A stretch of 64,000 nucleotides of DNA from Mya arenaria (lineage: Eukaryota; Mollusca; Bivalvia; Myida; Myidae). Numbering within the stretch: the stretch's first letter is position 1; every line of letters starts with the position of its first letter. Under the pieces are notes generated by a model, which searched no databases, had not been told where the DNA came from, and saw only the letters and a list, made by a program, of their open reading frames with translations. A program made the translations under genes and the position numbers. The stretch is from contig NC_069130.1 of NCBI RefSeq assembly GCF_026914265.1, positions 38,742,988 through 38,806,987 of the forward strand, given 5' to 3'. Below are positions 59,134-64,000 of this stretch, one piece after another.

Positions 59134-59240
59134 GGTTACTGTAACTTGTGATATTTGGCCAAAAAATACTAATATTAAGAAAATTATTATAATATTAAAA
59201 AAAATAAATATTTTGGCCAATTATCACAAGTTACAGTTAC
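59134..59240. repeat. Small hairpin element
   Basis: The left arm ACTGTAACTTGTGATATTTGG pairs with the right arm, which ends in ATCACAAGTTACAGT, over about 30 bases per arm with one or two mismatches; the loop is AT-rich. It resembles a tiny MITE. Confidence 0.65.
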
Positions 59241-60100
59241 GGGCAGAGGCGTGGTGTGTCAAAACAACGCAACCTGCCCCTGTGTGTAACAATGCAAACA
59301 AATTCGTTCTTCACGTTGTGCATTGTAGTAAATGTCTGCCTAGTTTTACATTCTATTTATGATTAAAGCCTCTGAAGCGTGCCTGTGGTCGTCCCACTCT
59401 TAATTAAAGGGTATAGGTCGGTTGTTAACTATTTTCAGGAGTTAGCAGTGATTTAAAATATTTGTAAGTGTCACAGCATGAAGAGTTATGTATATCGTTG
59501 TGCCAATGTTTTGTCATGCAATCAGTTACCCGCTGATTAAAAGTATATACATGTATAAACATATGTATGTCCCCAACATTCTAAGCGACCCACATACCCA
59601 AAACCGTACTTAAAAAGCAGATCTTTAATTTACTGGGTACCTATGATGTAAGAAAATGCATCAATATTTGAAACATACCAGTATAGAATTGTATATAATG
59701 CAGAGCGGTAAACCGTCGGACCGCCGCTCCACAAACCAGGAGCCATACAAGTATTTAATTATGTGGAATTCTGTGAGTACCAAAAAAATATTGAAAATGT
59801 TAGTGCCTTCTGAGGAGGAAGAGAAATGCTTCAGATCATATAAACAATATATTGACTTTCGTAGGGCTTTCCATTAATATGGAATAGCCTTTTTAGGGAT
59901 TATGTTGATGGTAACATATTGCGTTTTATATAACATCTCAATATATATGAAAAGGCTAAATAATGTGTTAAAGTTTAACTAAAAAATATAACATTCTACT
60001 CAAACTGTTTCCATTATATAATTGTAAGCAGAGGATCATGATACTCTTATTTTGGCTGACAAGTCTGATGATCTTCTACATTCAAACGAGTGTACGTAGT
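59241..60100. other. Gene-free stretch
   Basis: A 73-codon frame at 59656-59877 on the plus strand has no recognised domain or splice context and is not called. Nothing else was seen. Confidence 0.35.
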
Positions 60101-60378
60101 CAACTGACCATATGCCTTCCGACACTGGTGACTATGACTGAGGTTCACGTTTGGACCACTGTTGTTTGTCAACTGACCATACACCTTCATTCTAGTGACT
60201 ATGACTGAGGTTCACGTTCTGGACCACTGTTGTTATTCAACTAACCATACACCTTCATTCTGGTGACTATGACTGATGTTAACATTATGGACCACTGTTG
60301 TTAGCCAACTGACCATACACCTTCATTCTGGTGACTATGACTGAGGTTAACATTATGGACCACTGTAGTTAATCAACA
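60101..60378. repeat. About 68-bp tandem repeat, four copies
   Basis: Units marked by CAACTGACCATACACCTTCA and GGTGACTATGACTGAGGTT recur near 60101, 60168, 60238 and 60308, with increasing similarity to the right. Confidence 0.9.
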
Positions 60379-61954
60379 TATTGTTCTTTTGTACTTTTGA
60401 CTCTGACTGTTGGGCACTTGGCATTTTCGCCTTGTAACCGTATGTTATATAGATAACATCGGTGACACCCCTTGTTCGCTAAATTGCAACCTTATTTCTA
60501 ATGAGGCCTGCTGGGAGACATGTCATTAGTTCTATATCATTATGATTTCTTTACTATGTATTCCAAGGAATATAATGTAGAACTACATGTTATAGGTACG
60601 TTGAATGTTTTTATTTACTTCTTGCAAAAATATAAATGTTAATAAAACTGAAAGTTAAAACATTCGATTTTGATAATAACGCATTGGTTTGGATGCGGAA
60701 TTCCTTTCTGTCTCGAACATTCTTTATAAACAATAATACATGCATCTTCACCAGTGGATGAACATAAATTGTCCTGGTTTTGACTCTTAGAATTTTATAA
60801 CCACCTCTAAATAACCAAATAAGGCATTACCTCGATCATTTTTTTTAAAGTTTCGTTTTTTTTCTAGAATGGAATTAGAACTTATACCAATACAGTAGAT
60901 CTTGAATCTAGAAAAAATGGCCCATATCTCTTTTAAATCGCCTTTTGACGCTTTAGAATAAGGTGCATTGACACATGGATTTTTGAACGTTCTAAAGCCT
61001 TCGATCCCGGTACTTGTGCTGTATGTGATGGGTTGGTAGTGTGATTTTACGATCCCAACGCTAGCAGGGTATTTAGAAAATACAACAATATCTTAATATT
61101 AGTTATAAATACAGAACTTGAACTATTCAAAATATTCCGAGTTGAGTGCATCATTATACAGCGTATTGGCTCAGCCTCCACGCTTTGGCTCCAGCTCCCT
61201 GGCTTTGGCTCCAGCTCAACCCAGAAAAAGAGTAACATGCTTATTTCGGTAAACAGGCGGTCATTATTATTACCGACAAAATAAAAGCACTCGACAATAC
61301 TTGTTTTATCTCATATGTAAGCTTCTTGAGTGAAATTCAGCTGAAAATGTTTCTACTTTCGTTTGTAAACATACATGTGTTTGATGGGAGAATCGGACTT
61401 ATAACTCTATAAACAATACGTTGACAAAATATCCGAAAAACGTGTGAAGATTAAACATATTTATATGACACTGCATTCCCCGATTTCTCAAAAAAAGCCC
61501 CCATAAGTGTGATATTTGATCAAATAACGAGTCATAATTATGTTTTATGATGTTGTCCGTTCTTTTGCTCTAGGTAGGAAGTGTTATTAGCTCTGTTTTA
61601 TATATAGCTCCTTAAAGAGCTGGAGCCAATGTTTCGCATTCGTGTTTATACCCAACCCGATTGGATGCCTGTTTACTAATATAGCTCTCTAGCTCTCGCC
61701 CAACAACCACGACACACAATCCACGAACACATTGAAATTTTTAACCCCGGCGTACAAATCAGCTCGCATACTCTATTGTATATACTAAAAGTCCTAATTT
61801 AAGCCTTCTTAAAAGACCTCCACCCCCCACCCACCCCCAAACTGTATACAGTACACAACCTCTGTTTATTGATCTTTAAATCAACTTGCATTGATCCCTC
61901 TTATCTGATATCTGATCGATGTATCCTGCTGTGCCGTTTTGGAAGTTTTATTAT
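60379..61954. other. Gene-free stretch
   Basis: No gene seen. CTTTGGCTCCAGCTC occurs twice at 61182-61216, and GAGCTGGAGCCAA, its inverse, at 61617, suggesting a decayed inverted-repeat element of about 440 bases. Confidence 0.4.
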
Positions 61955-63230
61955 AACAAGAGCTGTCGCTGTCGACTTCGCCGCTTTGACTTAAAAGTGA
62001 ATACAATAACAATACATAATATTACCACGTTTGGTCTATTTATGTCAAACCTAACTAAAATTATTCAATACATAAGGTGACTTTGATGCTGCCCTCCCAT
62101 CACCCGAAAAATGACGCAAGTCATTCAAATAACTTGATTTTCCATTATGAAAATGTGGTAAAGAATATACAAATATGCCTTTCAAAATGAATTAAAATAA
62201 AATTGAAAAAAAAAATAATAATAATAATTCAAGGGCCATATAATATAGCCCTCCTTGTTTTCCCTTGGTAAAAAAACTTGTTAAGAATGTAAAAAAGTGC
62301 CTGTCAATAGAAATTAAAAAAAATAGTATTTAAGGGACATAATTTGTATTTAGGGTTAAAATGGAGTTATGTTTCTTATTGTAAGATGGTCATATATAAT
62401 TTTGAATTTTATTAAGTGCATTGAATGAAAAGCAAAGTAAGTTTTTTTTATTAAAATCCCAACTTGTCCTTAACTTTTACTTGCCTAAAACTTTAACCTA
62501 AGTCAATCAGGGGCCATAACTTGTATAAAGGATATGGAGTTATGTAACCTCATTGGGTGATGGTCCTGAACAATTGTGTGAAGTATTAGGTCAATTGAAT
62601 GAAGGGTATAGAAGTTATTAATGAATATCCTATCCTGCCCTAAAACTTTAACCTAAGTTCCATGGTCAATCAGGGGCCATAATTTGTATAAAATATCATA
62701 TGGAGTTATCTAACCTAATTATGTGATGGCTCTGAAAAACTGTGTGAAGTATTAAGTCAATTGAATGAATGGCATTGAAGTTTAAAGTGAAAATCCCAAC
62801 TTGCCCTAAAACTTTAACCTGCCCTAAAACTTTAACCTAAGTCAATCAGGGGCCATAACTTGTATTTAGGATAATATGGAGTTATGTAACCTCATTGTGT
62901 GATGGTCCTGAACAACTGTGTGAAGTATTAAGTCAATTGAACAAAGGGGATAAAAGTTATTTATAAATATCCCAACCTGCCCTAAAACTTTAACCTAAGT
63001 TTAATAGTCAATCAGGGGCCATAATCTGTGTAAAGAATAATATGGAGTTATCGAACCTCATCATGTGATGGTGCTAAACTATTGTGTGAAGTATTAACTC
63101 AATTTAATGAAAGGTATTGGACTTATAAGTGAAAATCCCAACTTGCCTTAAAACTTTAACTGGACGCTGACGCCGACGCTGGGGCGAGTAGTATAGCCCA
63201 CCTATTTTTCGAATAGTCAAGCTAAAAATG
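61955..63230. mobile_element. Composite non-autonomous element with tandem core, second example
   Basis: One end is AACAAGAGCTGTCGCTGTCG; the other has GACGCTGACGCCGACGCTGG then GAATAGTCAAGCTAAAAA. Both match the termini of the element at 4151-4728. The core has about four copies of a 160-180 base unit marked by GTCAATCAGGGGCCATAA and TGTGTGAAGTATTAAGTCAA (at about 62575, 62738, 62920, 63085). The two elements share ends but not cores. Confidence 0.55.
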
Positions 63231-63713
63231 GACACTAAATGGTCCTGTGTATTCGTTTATTCGCTCAGGGCCATTTAGGGTCCATTTCTTAGGCAATTAG
63301 ATTAAGATCAATACACAGAGGTTGTTTCCTATACACAGTTGTTGTGTGTTTTTTTTGTGTTGTTGTTTTTTTGTTTTTTTTTGTTGTTGTTTTTTTTTTT
63401 TTTGGGGGGGGGGGTCACTTATAGAAGGATTACACAAGGCCTGACAATTTATGGTGTTTCCGGATCTTCGGTCATTCCACCAACCACCACACCCCACAAA
63501 GTTCAGCAAAATGCAAGCAATACTTTTTACAAAATAGTAAAGTTTTTTTAAAGGCAAAGAAAGTTGAAAAATAAGCAAACTATGCCTTAATTAAAACTCA
63601 TTAGGGAAATCCTAAGCTGATTGAGATAATGCCGACATTAGGTGCATGATAAAATGTACCTGTTATGTAAAGAATTGTTTCATGCATGTCATGAACTCTG
63701 TTCATAATCAGGG
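63231..63713. other. Gene-free stretch with T/G homopolymer runs
   Basis: T-rich (about 63350-63401) then a G-run at 63402-63414. Near 63196 and 63221 the text around GAATAG and CCATTTAG is weakly repetitive. No gene. Confidence 0.4.
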
Positions 63714-64000
63714 GCGTAGCTTCCTTTAGGCCGTGTAGGCCGCGGCCTACACATTTTTCAGAGAAAACGAAATAATAAAAATGACAAATCTGCAATAAAA
63801 ACTGAAGGCATAGGGGGTTAGGGGCTTAAATTTGAAATCCCGACAAATGCGCCTTAATATAGATTTAATTCAAGGTAAAATACAGTTAAAGTGTTTTTCT
63901 CATTAATGTTATTTTTCAACAAAACGACAACCTAGCTAAAATTAAAATTTGTGTTGGGGGGAGGGGAGATCCCCAAATAAGTGGCCTACACATTCAAGCT
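63711..64000. mobile_element. hAT-like repeat end running off the window
   Basis: CAGGGGCGTAGCTTCC opens a hAT-style end, followed by a small palindrome AGGCCGCGGCCT. GGCCTACACATT recurs at 63747 and 63983, and GGGGGGAGGGGAGATCCCC lies near 63956. The other end is outside the window. Confidence 0.45.

Noticed and set aside
59656-59877. 73-codon plus-strand frame
   Set aside because: No domain, no splice context, and upstream sequence has no promoter-like features.
63339-63578. Frames across the T/G homopolymer tract
   Set aside because: Low-complexity translation only.

Overview
The window is animal nuclear DNA, most likely from a bivalve mollusc. It is AT-rich, has long introns with GT-AG borders, and is packed with short inverted-repeat transposons, tandem arrays and a tRNA-derived SINE of the kinds familiar from bivalve genomes. 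The organism call is inference from gene and repeat style; no species marker was found. Three host genes are supported. (1) A plus-strand gene at about 4.77-7.76 kb, three visible exons whose splice phases fit exactly, encodes a trypsin-like serine peptidase with a His/Asp/Ser triad and an unrecognised N-terminal region; its first exon was not found. (2) A plus-strand class A (rhodopsin-like) GPCR at 18.68-20.16 kb lies in one large exon, with a possible upstream exon near 17.6 kb. (3) The main gene is vigilin (HDLBP), a multi-KH RNA-binding protein on the minus strand. Its 22 coding exons run from the ATG at 53,193 down to the stop at 35,859. All phases agree and together give about 1,254 residues, close to the roughly 1,268 of human vigilin. 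A non-coding first exon and CCAAT-type promoter may lie near 58.45-58.75 kb. Layout: 0-4.7 kb is repeats, including a LINE ORF1/ORF2 remnant and a composite element with a tandem core. 4.7-7.8 kb is the peptidase gene. 7.8-11.4 kb holds small MITEs. 11.4-15.3 kb is a large 20-bp minisatellite with a homogeneous core and a degenerate flank. 15.5-16.15 kb is a tandem SINE pair sharing three copies of one target-site repeat. 16.9-20.2 kb is the GPCR region. 20.2-35.8 kb is gene-poor, with MITEs, microsatellites, a 31-bp array and a possible 6.9-kb terminal-inverted-repeat pair. 35.8-58.7 kb is vigilin, its introns full of mobile elements. 58.7-64 kb is repeats with no gene seen. The most notable structures are in the vigilin introns. 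One is a 1.66-kb hAT-like element (14-bp terminal repeats, 5-bp target duplication) carrying a complete two-exon mini-gene with its own poly(A) signal. Another is a 1.0-kb hAT-like element with a perfect 8-bp target duplication that contains a second, younger 165-bp element with a perfect 5-bp duplication. A third is a 49-bp tandem array that appears to have grown out of the splice acceptor of exon 9. Across the window, six copies of one TTAA-flanked, whole-length palindromic MITE were found. The two large minisatellites (20-bp and 31-bp) give long minus-strand reading frames in several frames at once; these are repeat artefacts, not genes.
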